A stretch of DNA of 64,000 nt from Pedobacter soli (GTDB lineage: Bacteria; Bacteroidota; Bacteroidia; Sphingobacteriales; Sphingobacteriaceae), in assembly GCF_900101435.1 (NCBI RefSeq), contig NZ_FMZH01000007.1:1-64000 (forward strand), written 5' to 3'. Below the pieces are notes generated by a model. It was not told the origin of the DNA and did no database searches. It worked only from the letters and a program-made list of their open reading frames with translations. Positions 18,701 through 25,690 of the stretch are shown here, piece after piece. How positions within the stretch are numbered: the stretch's first letter is position 1; the number at the start of each line of letters is the position of its first letter. Position numbers and translations under genes: made by a program.

Positions 18701-18901
18701 TCCAATAAGGTAAAATTTATCTTCCCAACCAAAATCCGCTGCTAAAAAATGTTTATAACCCGATGGGGCCAGCGCAAATTCTGTAGCCTTGTTATCTGCA
18801 TGGCCAATTTGCCACAAAGTTGTTTGCGCCCCTGCTGTAGCAGTAAGGCACAACAAAACAAGGCTTAGCAATTTGTTTAAGTATAATTTTCTTTCGTTCA
18901 T
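15767..18901 (-). CDS. Secreted GH92-family alpha-mannosidase-like protein with N-terminal beta-sandwich module
   Basis: 1044 aa with signal peptide 1-25 (TAGAQ). Residues about 26-210 resemble the beta-sandwich carbohydrate-binding domain III of family 4 polysaccharide lyases (LWQIGHADNKATEF, FDQIRLEG), followed by a linker and, from about 305, the GH92 body: VDTHIGT, PFSMVKLSPDNQNSGW, FSHIHEWTMAGLG, and near the end GDEDQGQMSAWFVMAALG, the hallmark acidic/Ser segment. Known GH92 enzymes are calcium-dependent exo-alpha-mannosidases on N-glycans or yeast mannan; with this divergent front motif (HEWTMAGLG instead of the common HLSGTG) another linkage or sugar is possible. It is the only enzyme of the locus on the minus strand and is divergent from the phosphodiesterase-like gene. 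Confidence 0.85.
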   Translation of the reverse strand: MNERKLYLNKLLSLVLLCLTATAGAQTTLWQIGHADNKATEFALAPSGYKHFLAADFGWEDKFYLIGVSKPEKDWAYILPGPNDTWGGTGGTSGLRTHNANILFGLQQQPTGSGWKFVVELIGYQGALPPLFKVTINGKPYVKQLPEQTANKIFEGDLSAAHEYKIEIPLEANQLRKGGNEILMTTLEGSWMVFDQIRLEGPASAKLVHNQNVFLRSVKPADYQLAEQGKKIQPLLVDAHLVAGKPVLTVKLDGNEVFRERLDSARYQFEVPMPAVTTAKQSKYEIYSDGILLESGMVKRSAQRLFTPADYVDTHIGTAHSRWMIAPGPWMPFSMVKLSPDNQNSGWQAGYEPSFESIGVFSHIHEWTMAGLGILPVNGPLKIKTGDQRSTGEGYRSQIDKATEEAPLGYYKVMLSDYKVKAELTATTRCGFQRYTYPKATDSRVMIDLQIPSEYAYTLKDVTLKKVSDKRIEGVSRQFTPGAWSGDVNQDYKLHFVIEFDQPIKKFGTWQNDALSNKDLVNTGEVKDAGAYVEFDTRTNQVVQVRTGISMVSIENASDNLKQEITGPYGWSFEKVRNGQRDTWNKLIGRVAVQSNDRREKIRFYTNMYRALASRNTWSDLDGSWVDAFQKVQKLKDPNSLALGCDAFWNTFWNLNQFWNLITPEWSSKWVKSQLAMYDTNGWLAKGPAGMNYVPVMVAEHEIPLMVSAYQMGIRDFDANKAFEAMKKMQTTPSQKVGLGYAGNRDLVPYLKYHYVPYDLGRFSNTLEYAYDDWTVSQFAKALGKKEDEKEFAIRGNYWRNAIDKETGYARMRKSDGSWAPNFDPFKSGANEHYVEGNAWQLTYFVPQDVPGLAKEIGADKFVERLSWGFTESNKLRFNAPGDQYWDYPVIQGNQQSMHFAFLFNWVQKPWLTQQWSRAIIDRYYGSDLANAYLGDEDQGQMSAWFVMAALGLFQTDGGCSSEPVYEIASPIFPSVTINLGEQYGRGKAFTIEAPNVSRDNKYVQKATLNGKPLQSFKFPASELLKGGKLILQMGSKPNKNWGI

Positions 18902-19336
18902 CGATGTTTACTTTTTCGAATTTCCCTCAATCAGACTCTAAATCGTTAGTGTATTTGTATGTACATATTAAGTGTTTGAAGTTAATTAGAATTTAGCATT
19001 TTTTGGTGATGAAAATAAAAAATAAGATTTTTTAGCTGATTATGAGGATGAAACTCACTTGAGGATTGAAAATAATATGTATGTACAATATTGCGGTTTA
19101 GCAAATGTTGTAGCAGAAACAGAAATGTTGTATGAAGTAAAATACAGTTTTTAAAGTGTGTTGATTTATATCGGATTCAGTATGATAAGAAATATGCGTT
19201 GGTGCTGTTTTGGATTCGTTTTACTGATGGTAACTGTTTGAGTGTTAACTAAAATAATTTAAAAATTAATTTTTTATTAATATTCGAATGTTTAGTTTTA
19301 TTAAACATTTATATTGCTTTATTAAACATTTAAACT
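18902..19336. promoter_or_regulatory. Divergent intergenic region with two TGTATGTACA sites
   Basis: 435 bases between the GH92 gene (leftward) and the lipoprotein gene (rightward). TGTATGTACA occurs twice, at 18956-18965 (in TTTGTATGTACATATTA) and at 19078-19087 (in ATATGTATGTACAATATT), with AT-rich flanks, about 122 bases apart. TGTA-N-TACA-like sites are typical for GntR/AraR- or LacI-type repressors, so these may be operators controlling the GH92 gene. No regulator of that type is encoded in the window. The right 100 bases are very AT-rich (repeated TTAAACATTTA). Confidence 0.4.
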
Positions 19337-20998
19337 ATGAGAAAATTTAAACCTCTACTACTCCTCATCGCGATGGGGCTGGTTACACTTGGCTGTAAAA
19401 AGGCCACAACTGAGTCAATTCAAGGCGATTCAACCCAAACAACTGCGCGGAGCGTTTTAGCGGGCAAACCTAAAAAGGTGCTTTTTATTGGTATCGACGG
19501 TTGCGTATGGAAAGCAATTACTGCAGCTAATGCACCAAACCTGAAAACCTTAATGGATCAGTCTTATACCAGCACCAATGCGTTGGCCGAAGTGCCTACC
19601 TGGTCATCAAACGGATGGTCGGCGCTGTTTACCGGTGTAGGTGTTGCTAAACACAAAGCATCTGATAACAGCTTTTCGGGTGCCGACTTTGTAAACTACC
19701 CTTCTTTTTTCAGGCAGATTAAAACCAGTTTGCCTGCTTTAAGAACCGCGTCAATTGTAACCTGGTCGTCGATAAATAATAATATTGTGGCCACACCTGA
19801 TGTAACGGTAAAACAAAACAGTGCAAGTGATAACGCTACTGAAGTGCGGATTATACAGGAAATTACCAGCAGCAATACAGATGTTGCCTTTTGCCATTTC
19901 GATGATGTAGATCATGCCGGCCACGCCAGTAATTATCGGACTACCACGCAGATGTATATGGATTCGGTAAAAGCGGTTGATGCAAGGGTAGGCAGGATTT
20001 TGAATGCTGTAAAAGCAAGACCTACCTATAACAATGAAGATTGGCTGATTGTTGTGGCTACCGATCATGGCGGCGATTTAGGTCACGGTGGTAGCAGTTA
20101 CCTGGAACGGAATGCATTTCTTATCCTGAACAACAGTGCTATTACGCCACAATTGGTAAATACTTTGCCTAGCACTACTACCGAATCGAACCCACATAGT
20201 ATTACCACTGTCGATTTTAAAACAAATGTGTATGGACAGTTACCAACTTTAAGTAACCTCGATTTAAGTGCAACAGGCAGCTTTACCATCGAGTTTAGAG
20301 CCAGGGCAACCACAGCTACCAGCGATCCGGTAATTATCGGGAATAAGAACTGGGCCAGTGGTTATAATAAGGGCATAATTATAGCCAACAGAAATGGCGT
20401 AATCAGGGCCAACTTTGGAGATGGAACGCACCGTTTGGATATAGATGGAGTAGACCTGACAGATCAGTTGTGGCACCAGGTAGCTGTAGTAGTTAACCGG
20501 ACTACACAAAAAGCGACAATGTACGATGGTGGCATCCAGGTAGCCGAAGGCAATATTTCGGCGGTTGGCGATTTGCAGAGCGGCACAACTTTTAAAATCG
20601 GGCAAGACGGAACTACCAATTACAGTCCTTATTTTACCGGTAATATTTCCGAAATAAGGTTGTTTAAATCGGCTTTACCCGCTAGCAGTATCAGTACCTA
20701 CAGTTTTACCGCTTTAACATCAGCACATCCGCAACAGGCAGATTTGGTTTTATATACCAAGGGCGATGAAACTTCAGGAACGGCTTATAATGGTACATTG
20801 GTTACCCCAAAAATTGATATCCTGACCAAAAGCAGTGCTACAATTACGCGCAGTGCCTTAACTACAGCTATCTTTTACCGTAAAACAACCGATTACCATG
20901 GTGCACCTTATTTGTACAACGTGCCACCAACCATATTAAGTTTTCTGGGTATTACGCCTCCATCATATTATGACGGGCAGGCACTGGTTAATTTTTAA
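19337..20998 (+). CDS. Alkaline-phosphatase-superfamily lipoprotein with a LamG domain inserted in the catalytic fold
   Basis: 553 aa, lipobox Cys20 (VTLGCKK). Residues 45-270 are a type I phosphodiesterase/nucleotide pyrophosphatase-like fold: metal ligands Asp54 (GIDG), nucleophile region Thr88-Ser91 (PTWSS), Asp192 and His196 (DVDHAGH), Asp243-His244 (TDHGG). Residues about 296-485 form a laminin-G/concanavalin-like domain (DLSATGSFTIEFRARA, WHQVAVVVNR, GNISEIRLFKSAL). The catalytic fold then resumes: YHGAP with His521, the expected last metal ligand, then VPPTILSFLGI. So the lectin-like module sits inside the enzyme. Probable role: cell-surface hydrolysis of phosphodiester, phosphate or sulfate groups on glycans held by LamG. 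It is followed by a strong terminator, so it is monocistronic. Confidence 0.8.
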   Translation: MRKFKPLLLLIAMGLVTLGCKKATTESIQGDSTQTTARSVLAGKPKKVLFIGIDGCVWKAITAANAPNLKTLMDQSYTSTNALAEVPTWSSNGWSALFTGVGVAKHKASDNSFSGADFVNYPSFFRQIKTSLPALRTASIVTWSSINNNIVATPDVTVKQNSASDNATEVRIIQEITSSNTDVAFCHFDDVDHAGHASNYRTTTQMYMDSVKAVDARVGRILNAVKARPTYNNEDWLIVVATDHGGDLGHGGSSYLERNAFLILNNSAITPQLVNTLPSTTTESNPHSITTVDFKTNVYGQLPTLSNLDLSATGSFTIEFRARATTATSDPVIIGNKNWASGYNKGIIIANRNGVIRANFGDGTHRLDIDGVDLTDQLWHQVAVVVNRTTQKATMYDGGIQVAEGNISAVGDLQSGTTFKIGQDGTTNYSPYFTGNISEIRLFKSALPASSISTYSFTALTSAHPQQADLVLYTKGDETSGTAYNGTLVTPKIDILTKSSATITRSALTTAIFYRKTTDYHGAPYLYNVPPTILSFLGITPPSYYDGQALVNF

Positions 20999-21020
20999 AC
21001 AGATATTCAAATTTACAAAC

Positions 21021-21058
21021 AAACAAAGCCTGAAATCGTAAGATTTCAGGCTTTGTTT
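21021..21058 (+). terminator. Terminator after the phosphodiesterase-like gene
   Basis: A perfect 17-bp stem: 21021-21037 pairs with 21042-21058 under a GTAA loop; the core is GCCTGAAATC / GATTTCAGGC with AAACAAA / TTTGTTT at the base. It starts 23 bases after the stop codon at 20998. Same core as the hairpins at 15696 and 22534. Confidence 0.85.
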
Positions 21059-21192
21059 GTTGAGGCTTTAAGGATATTAATAAGTTTGAAATCGAAGTAG
21101 AATATACGCTTAGGGCGCTTTCAAAAACGTGACTCACAGAATCATTTTATTCCGAAATATTTTGCAATTTGCTGATGCACCAGTGACAGCAT

Positions 21193-21837
21193 ATGAATCT
21201 TTCAACAAAAGCAACAGACATACTTGCCCGTATTGGATCGGATACCAAACTAGGCGATTTGAGAAAAATTGCCGCCGAAATCAAAAAGGACCACGAACTG
21301 GCCATGGAGCTTTGGTCGACCTCGAAATACCTGGCTCGCCAGCTTGCTATGCTCATTATGGATAAAAAACAGCTTAGCCAGAAGTTGATTGATGTGTTGG
21401 ATAAAGATATAGATGAACATGATGGCGATGAACGACTCCAGTTAATTGATTGGTTGATGGCCAATCAACTGGCGAAGGATAAGAAGACCATTGCCTTGAT
21501 GGAGCGCTGGGAAAACAGCTCATCACCATTACAGAGACGAATTTTTTGGTATTACCAGGGGCGTTTGCGCTGGGTAGGGCAAACCCCTCCACCAAATTCT
21601 GAAACACTGCTTTCTAAAATTGAAAGTCATATTGAAAAAGAAGTACCAGAAGTGCAGTGGGCAATGAACTTTACAGCTGCACAAATCGGCATATTTCAGC
21701 AAGAATATCGGGAAAGATGTATCGCCCTTGGCGAACGGACAGGATTGTATAAAAATGAAAAGATCGCTAAAAACTGTACGCCAAACTACCTGCCGTTATA
21801 CATCGCTATTCAGGTTGAAAAACTGGGGAGAGAATAA
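21193..21837 (+). CDS. AlkD-like DNA alkylation repair protein (HEAT-like)
   Basis: 214-aa all-helical protein of the DNA alkylation repair family: repeated helices such as HELAMELWSTSKYLARQLAM, RLQLIDWLMANQL and LIDVLDKDIDEHDGDER fit the superhelical HEAT-like repeats. Family members with proven activity are DNA glycosylases that remove 3-methyladenine and 7-methylguanine without base flipping; many Bacteroidota relatives are untested. It is cytoplasmic, with no signal. It is followed after 43 bases by a small secreted protein, possibly co-transcribed. No direct link to glycan use is visible. Confidence 0.75.
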   Translation: MNLSTKATDILARIGSDTKLGDLRKIAAEIKKDHELAMELWSTSKYLARQLAMLIMDKKQLSQKLIDVLDKDIDEHDGDERLQLIDWLMANQLAKDKKTIALMERWENSSSPLQRRIFWYYQGRLRWVGQTPPPNSETLLSKIESHIEKEVPEVQWAMNFTAAQIGIFQQEYRERCIALGERTGLYKNEKIAKNCTPNYLPLYIAIQVEKLGRE

Positions 21838-21880
21838 TAGGAAGGGTTTAATCCTGCATTTATTTTTGTTAAATTCGATT

Positions 21881-22507
21881 ATGAATATAATACATCGCCT
21901 GAGGCTTAGTATACTTCTTGTATTTTTTGCTACTTCATTATTTGCCCAAGCCGGTCAGGACCCACGGATTGCTAAGTTCCTGTCTGTAAAAGCGGGAATG
22001 AAAACCAGCGCGGCCCATAACTATTTGCAAACACTTTTCCCAGAGTGGGATTTGAAAAAGATGCAGCATATATGTTTAATGGTAGGTGACTGGACACCTC
22101 CTGAAGAGTATGGTACGCGATTTAAATACATGTATCAGCAACGATTTTATCTCGCTGCCAGAGTCGATACTTTACACGATAATGAACAAGCTATTGCCAA
22201 TAAGATTTCTGCAATGTGGAAGATTTACCAGCAAACGGGATATACAGCGTGCAACGCAAGTACATTTGATATCAGAGATGGTAATCTTTTGAAATATGCC
22301 GTTGCTGATAAATTTGATCAATTTCTGGAAGATGCGATCAAATGGAAGCTGGATTTGAACAAAATAGATTTCTATGATCAGATGACACTGTTGGATTATA
22401 TCGATTTTCACCTCGCTCGCAATAAGGGATCCGCTTTGGAATCAAAATATCAAAAGTACCATGATATGTTTCGCAAAGCTGGCGCGAAATATAAGAAAGA
22501 GCTCTAG
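21881..22507 (+). CDS. Small secreted protein of unknown function
   Basis: 208 aa from the ATG at 21881. The frame is open further left, but the residues before this start overlap the previous gene and lack signal features, while this start gives a clear signal peptide (MNIIHRLRLSILLVFFATSLFAQ). The mature part is charged and helical, with several Lys/Asp-rich helices (PEWDLKKMQH, DKFDQFLEDAIKWKLDLNKI, DYIDFHLARNKGSALESKYQ), no cysteine pattern and no motif I know. A hairpin terminator follows at 22534. It could be co-transcribed with the AlkD-like gene, but this says little about its job. Confidence 0.7.
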   Translation: MNIIHRLRLSILLVFFATSLFAQAGQDPRIAKFLSVKAGMKTSAAHNYLQTLFPEWDLKKMQHICLMVGDWTPPEEYGTRFKYMYQQRFYLAARVDTLHDNEQAIANKISAMWKIYQQTGYTACNASTFDIRDGNLLKYAVADKFDQFLEDAIKWKLDLNKIDFYDQMTLLDYIDFHLARNKGSALESKYQKYHDMFRKAGAKYKKEL

Positions 22508-22533
22508 TAGCCGATGGGGGCTAACAAAAAAAT

Positions 22534-22559
22534 AGCCTGAAATCTTATGAATTCAGGCT
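22534..22559. terminator. Bidirectional terminator hairpin
   Basis: AGCCTGAA (22534-22541) pairs with TTCAGGCT (22552-22559); the inner ATCTTATGAA repeats the loop side of the 15696 hairpin. It has A-rich sequence on the left and TTTACTGTTTTT on the right, between convergent genes. Confidence 0.7.
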
Positions 22560-22596
22560 TTACTGTTTTTCGCCTTTTGAGAGCGGATGTTCAGCC

Positions 22597-23013
22597 TTAA
22601 ATTTCGTTATACTTCCATACGCCTGAAATGGTAAGTAAGGTCAGCCCGGGTTGTTTTTCGCCATAACTGAAAACACAAATATATTTTGCATGACAGGATG
22701 GACAATCTGTCCCAAAGTACAGGGTGGGTAAATTATTTACGGTCAATTCTCCAAAATGGAGCAGATTTACAGCGGTTTCGGAAACAATGTTATTGCGCAA
22801 CAATTCCTTTTTAGCTAAAACTTTCTCATCATTGTATAATTGAAAAATCGGAAAACCCGATTCATAAGGCGTTATTTTAACGCTGTTTTTATGCCCACAG
22901 TTACAGCATTTAAAATTTACTGCTGCTGAGTGGCCGATTTCCGCATTGCTGAAGCTGTCTTTTTCAACAGCAACCTGCTTTTCTATCAATATTTTTTTTG
23001 ATATCGAATACAT
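22597..23013 (-). CDS. Zinc-ribbon cytoplasmic protein, candidate immunity or partner of the TNT-domain protein
   Basis: 138 aa, no signal peptide and no membrane segment, so cytoplasmic. Two CxxC pairs, Cys36/Cys39 (CCNCGH) and Cys104/Cys107 (CPSCHAK), should bind one zinc ion; the segments between are mixed strand and helix. It begins only 10 bases after the stop of the TNT-domain lipoprotein gene and reads in the same direction, so the two form an operon and are probably translationally coupled. Toxin genes of the TNT family are usually followed by a gene for a small neutralising protein, and this fits by position and size. It does not look like the known mycobacterial antitoxin, so immunity is an inference. 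A generic zinc-ribbon protein is the alternative. Confidence 0.65.
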   Translation of the reverse strand: MYSISKKILIEKQVAVEKDSFSNAEIGHSAAVNFKCCNCGHKNSVKITPYESGFPIFQLYNDEKVLAKKELLRNNIVSETAVNLLHFGELTVNNLPTLYFGTDCPSCHAKYICVFSYGEKQPGLTLLTISGVWKYNEI

Positions 23014-23023
23014 CTAAATTATT

Positions 23024-23740
23024 TTATTGAGCAATCACTACCCCCACAGCTCCCGGGTATTTTCCACTTGGGTTTTTCTTAATTGTTACTTTAATATATC
23101 CTTCCTGCGCCAGCTTGTTCCAGGTTTTCTGGTAGCCGGTTGCCGGATCGATCGGAATCTTCCACATGGTTTGTTTACCATTACCCACCTGATTAAACCA
23201 GGGAATAATATCTGCTGTTTGGCCTTTGAAAGTTAATGAATTATTTAAAACTTCTATTTCATAATAAAAATCATAAGCATTTTCTGGTTGATTTAACGCT
23301 CTTTGCCCAAAAGTATATACGGCTCCATTGATGATTGGACTTGTAAAACTACCTCCTAAAGTCGGAGCTCCTGTTCCGCTGTAGGTCCCGATAGCATTAC
23401 TGTATCTATCGTATTTTTGTCCCATCGTAATTGGCGTATCATCTACCGTATTGAAACCTCCGTTTGCAGGTGGCCATTTTCCGTTTAAATTATTGTTTGT
23501 AAACAGCGTTTCCAGTTCGCTCCACTTTTTTGCCTTGTATAAATCGTAAACATGATCCCTCATCGTCTGACTTACGGTGTTGGTAGGATCGTAGGTTGCA
23601 GCCAGTTCATTGGCATTTTTGTAGAAATTGGTGGTTACCGTAACTGGCGGTTCATCTAAAAGCCCATCCTTGTCTGAGCGACAGGCCACAGCACATAATG
23701 CAAGGTTTAAAAACAGGAAATACTTCAATAAATTTTTCAT
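23024..23740 (-). CDS. Lipoprotein with a TNT domain (NAD-glycohydrolase toxin family)
   Basis: 238 aa. Lipobox Cys20 (AVAC), followed by RSDKDG, an acidic stretch like Bacteroidota surface-export signals. Residues about 85-195 match the tuberculosis-necrotizing-toxin domain: KWPPANGGF (88-96), KYDRYSNAIGTY (109-120), the QRAL segment (146-149) and IIPWFNQVGNGKQ (178-190), with Gln190 and Arg112 in the places of conserved active-site residues. Known members cleave NAD and kill target cells. The residues between the lipid anchor and the domain (about 40-84) are helical and unassigned. Next in the operon is a zinc-ribbon protein, 10 bases on. A role in competition or in cell-surface NAD use is inferred; the domain match is by eye. 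Confidence 0.78.
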   Translation of the reverse strand: MKNLLKYFLFLNLALCAVACRSDKDGLLDEPPVTVTTNFYKNANELAATYDPTNTVSQTMRDHVYDLYKAKKWSELETLFTNNNLNGKWPPANGGFNTVDDTPITMGQKYDRYSNAIGTYSGTGAPTLGGSFTSPIINGAVYTFGQRALNQPENAYDFYYEIEVLNNSLTFKGQTADIIPWFNQVGNGKQTMWKIPIDPATGYQKTWNKLAQEGYIKVTIKKNPSGKYPGAVGVVIAQ

Positions 23741-24006
23741 AGTTATTGGTTTAGTTTATTTAAATTAAGATTTCGGGAAAAAATAGAGTGACCATGGCAG
23801 TAAAATAAGACATATTACCGCGCGGCTAAGCTAGTATTTTTTAATGATAAAAAATACAAATTAATCATAATATCTACTACATATTTAGACTAGACTATTT
23901 TCAGGATATAGCTGTAACGTAACCTTTGCCATCGACGATTTAGACGATGCCTTATTTTTTAGATTTAAGGTTTTGTTCAGCACTCAGTTGCCAAATTTAA
24001 CTGGCA

Positions 24007-25308
24007 TTAAAAGCTTTCTTTTGTTTTTAAATCATTGAGCTGAAAATTTTCAAAGCTACCTACGCCGGCAAATCTTATTTTTACGCCCATAAGTTTCCCA
24101 ATGGGGATTTTATAACTGGTATTAATAATTTCCCTGTTATCGACAAAAAGATGTGCATTTTGGTTTTCGATCCTGAGTTTGACCTGTTTTCCGCTCCGAA
24201 GATCCTGCCCTTGCGGTCTCAGGTCGTCTTTGGCACCATCAAGCTGCTTTTCAGAAAATTTTAAGTTACTCCATACTACGCATTCAGGCTTAATCAGGTT
24301 AATGGAATGGAAGTTATTTTCTCCATATACAATTAAATCAGTTTGCGAACAGCGAACTCCCGGACGTGAGGGAGAGGTTTGGATGAAAACATTTAACTCA
24401 AAGTTATCTGCGCTTATGGTGGTGGGTTTAATATTGGCAAATGAAACAAAGAAGGTTTTGGTAGTATCAACACCCGATTGAATGAGTGCAGTAGTAGATA
24501 CAGATACTTTCTTTTGGTTTTGAAGCACAGTTGAATTTACCGGATACACCCTGGTGGTATCGTGCTCTACAGCGGCAATCAGATCCCAGCCCTTTGTTTG
24601 AAGGTAAACCTGCCCGGTATCAATTGGCTTTTGATAATGAAAAAGTACCGGAAAATATCTTCCGGGGGCCTCATAATAATGGTTAACCAAATCGGCCGAA
24701 AAACTTTTTTTCACGCTTTTGCCATCTGCAAAATCGATCAGGTATTCGGAACGCTTAATCTTTGCATTGTTTTTAACACTCAGTTTAAAAAGTGCAGAAT
24801 GCGGACTTATTCCGTTAGGGTTCAGGCACAGCAGTTGAATGTCACGGTCGCCAATCAGGCTCTTCAAGTAAACCCACAGGCTAGTACCCAATAGGAGTAC
24901 AATGGCAAGCAAAATCACCTTAAGCGTATGTTTGGCCTTTCTTGATGGCTGTATGGGCACCTCTAAGGGCTGAGGCCTTGGCGCAGGTGCCTTTTCAATA
25001 GTAAGCGAGTTAATGCGTTCAAATTCCTGCCAGTCGCGAAAATCTATAAATTGGGCCAGTGCATCACGCGTAGCTTTTTGAGGATAGTAACGGTTAGAAG
25101 TTTTAACCTTACCAAATATTCGCTTTAAGGTGTTTTCGCCCAGGTGAACCTTTGTTTTCCGGTACAACAAGCCACTGAGTTTCACATAATCGCTGTTTTT
25201 CCACGAAGCGATATCCTGATTACCGGTCTGTTCTGCGATTTTTTGGCAGCAGCTGTCCAGGTTCCTGAAGAATAAAATGTTTTCGGCCTGTAAAGATTCT
25301 TCGTTCAT
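24007..25308 (-). CDS. Membrane-anchored protein with HTH-like domain, PKD-like and LamG-like periplasmic part
   Basis: 433 aa. Residues 1-100 contain a small helical domain common in Bacteroidota signalling proteins (YVKLSGLLYRKTKVHLGENTLKRIFG, then YYPQKATRDALAQFIDFRDWQEF), HTH-like in character. A proline-rich linker (106-122) and one membrane helix (about 128-148) follow. The periplasmic region has a PKD-like piece (YLIDFADGKS ... YYEAPGRYFPVLF) and ends in a lectin/DUF1080-like piece (KLRIENQNAHLFVDNREI ... SFENFQLND). The layout suggests a one-component sensor that binds ligand outside and acts inside. It is divergent from the PUL2 susC, 382 bases away, which lacks a sigma/FecR pair, so control of PUL2 is plausible. 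The function is inferred only from architecture and position. Confidence 0.6.
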   Translation of the reverse strand: MNEESLQAENILFFRNLDSCCQKIAEQTGNQDIASWKNSDYVKLSGLLYRKTKVHLGENTLKRIFGKVKTSNRYYPQKATRDALAQFIDFRDWQEFERINSLTIEKAPAPRPQPLEVPIQPSRKAKHTLKVILLAIVLLLGTSLWVYLKSLIGDRDIQLLCLNPNGISPHSALFKLSVKNNAKIKRSEYLIDFADGKSVKKSFSADLVNHYYEAPGRYFPVLFHYQKPIDTGQVYLQTKGWDLIAAVEHDTTRVYPVNSTVLQNQKKVSVSTTALIQSGVDTTKTFFVSFANIKPTTISADNFELNVFIQTSPSRPGVRCSQTDLIVYGENNFHSINLIKPECVVWSNLKFSEKQLDGAKDDLRPQGQDLRSGKQVKLRIENQNAHLFVDNREIINTSYKIPIGKLMGVKIRFAGVGSFENFQLNDLKTKESF

Positions 25309-25690
25309 GCTTTGATACCTCTGGTTAGGGGGATGGCTACAAATGTTTGCTTGGTTTATCGGTTATCAGCTGCGCATAAAAATACAGAAAAAGGCCCCAT
25401 ATCAAAATAAAAGAATATGATTTTGCCTTGTGGATCATGATTTGAAAATGATAATTACAAGCCGGGGCCCGAATGTAGGCTTTACAGCCTTTTTTAAGCT
25501 TATCCATTTTAGTTCTTTTTGTTGTTTAATTGATTGTTTACCAATGCTTTGTCTTGTATTAAATAATGGCTCAGCTTTGGTCAGCCTTTAAGTACATTTT
25601 TGGCTAAATGTGCCCATAAATTTACAGTTGTCTGCTGTTGCCATCGGCGGGCAAAACCAGCAAACTATTTTACAACTAACCAAATTTTAA
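25309..25690. other. Divergent intergenic region between the membrane regulator and PUL2 susC
   Basis: 382 bases without a gene. It must hold both promoters. A small hairpin AGGCT-TTAC-AGCCT (25477-25490) followed by six T could act as an attenuator on the susC side. No two-hairpin leader like those of PUL1 and PUL3 is present here. I found no exact TTTG/TAnnTTTG pair. Confidence 0.35.
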
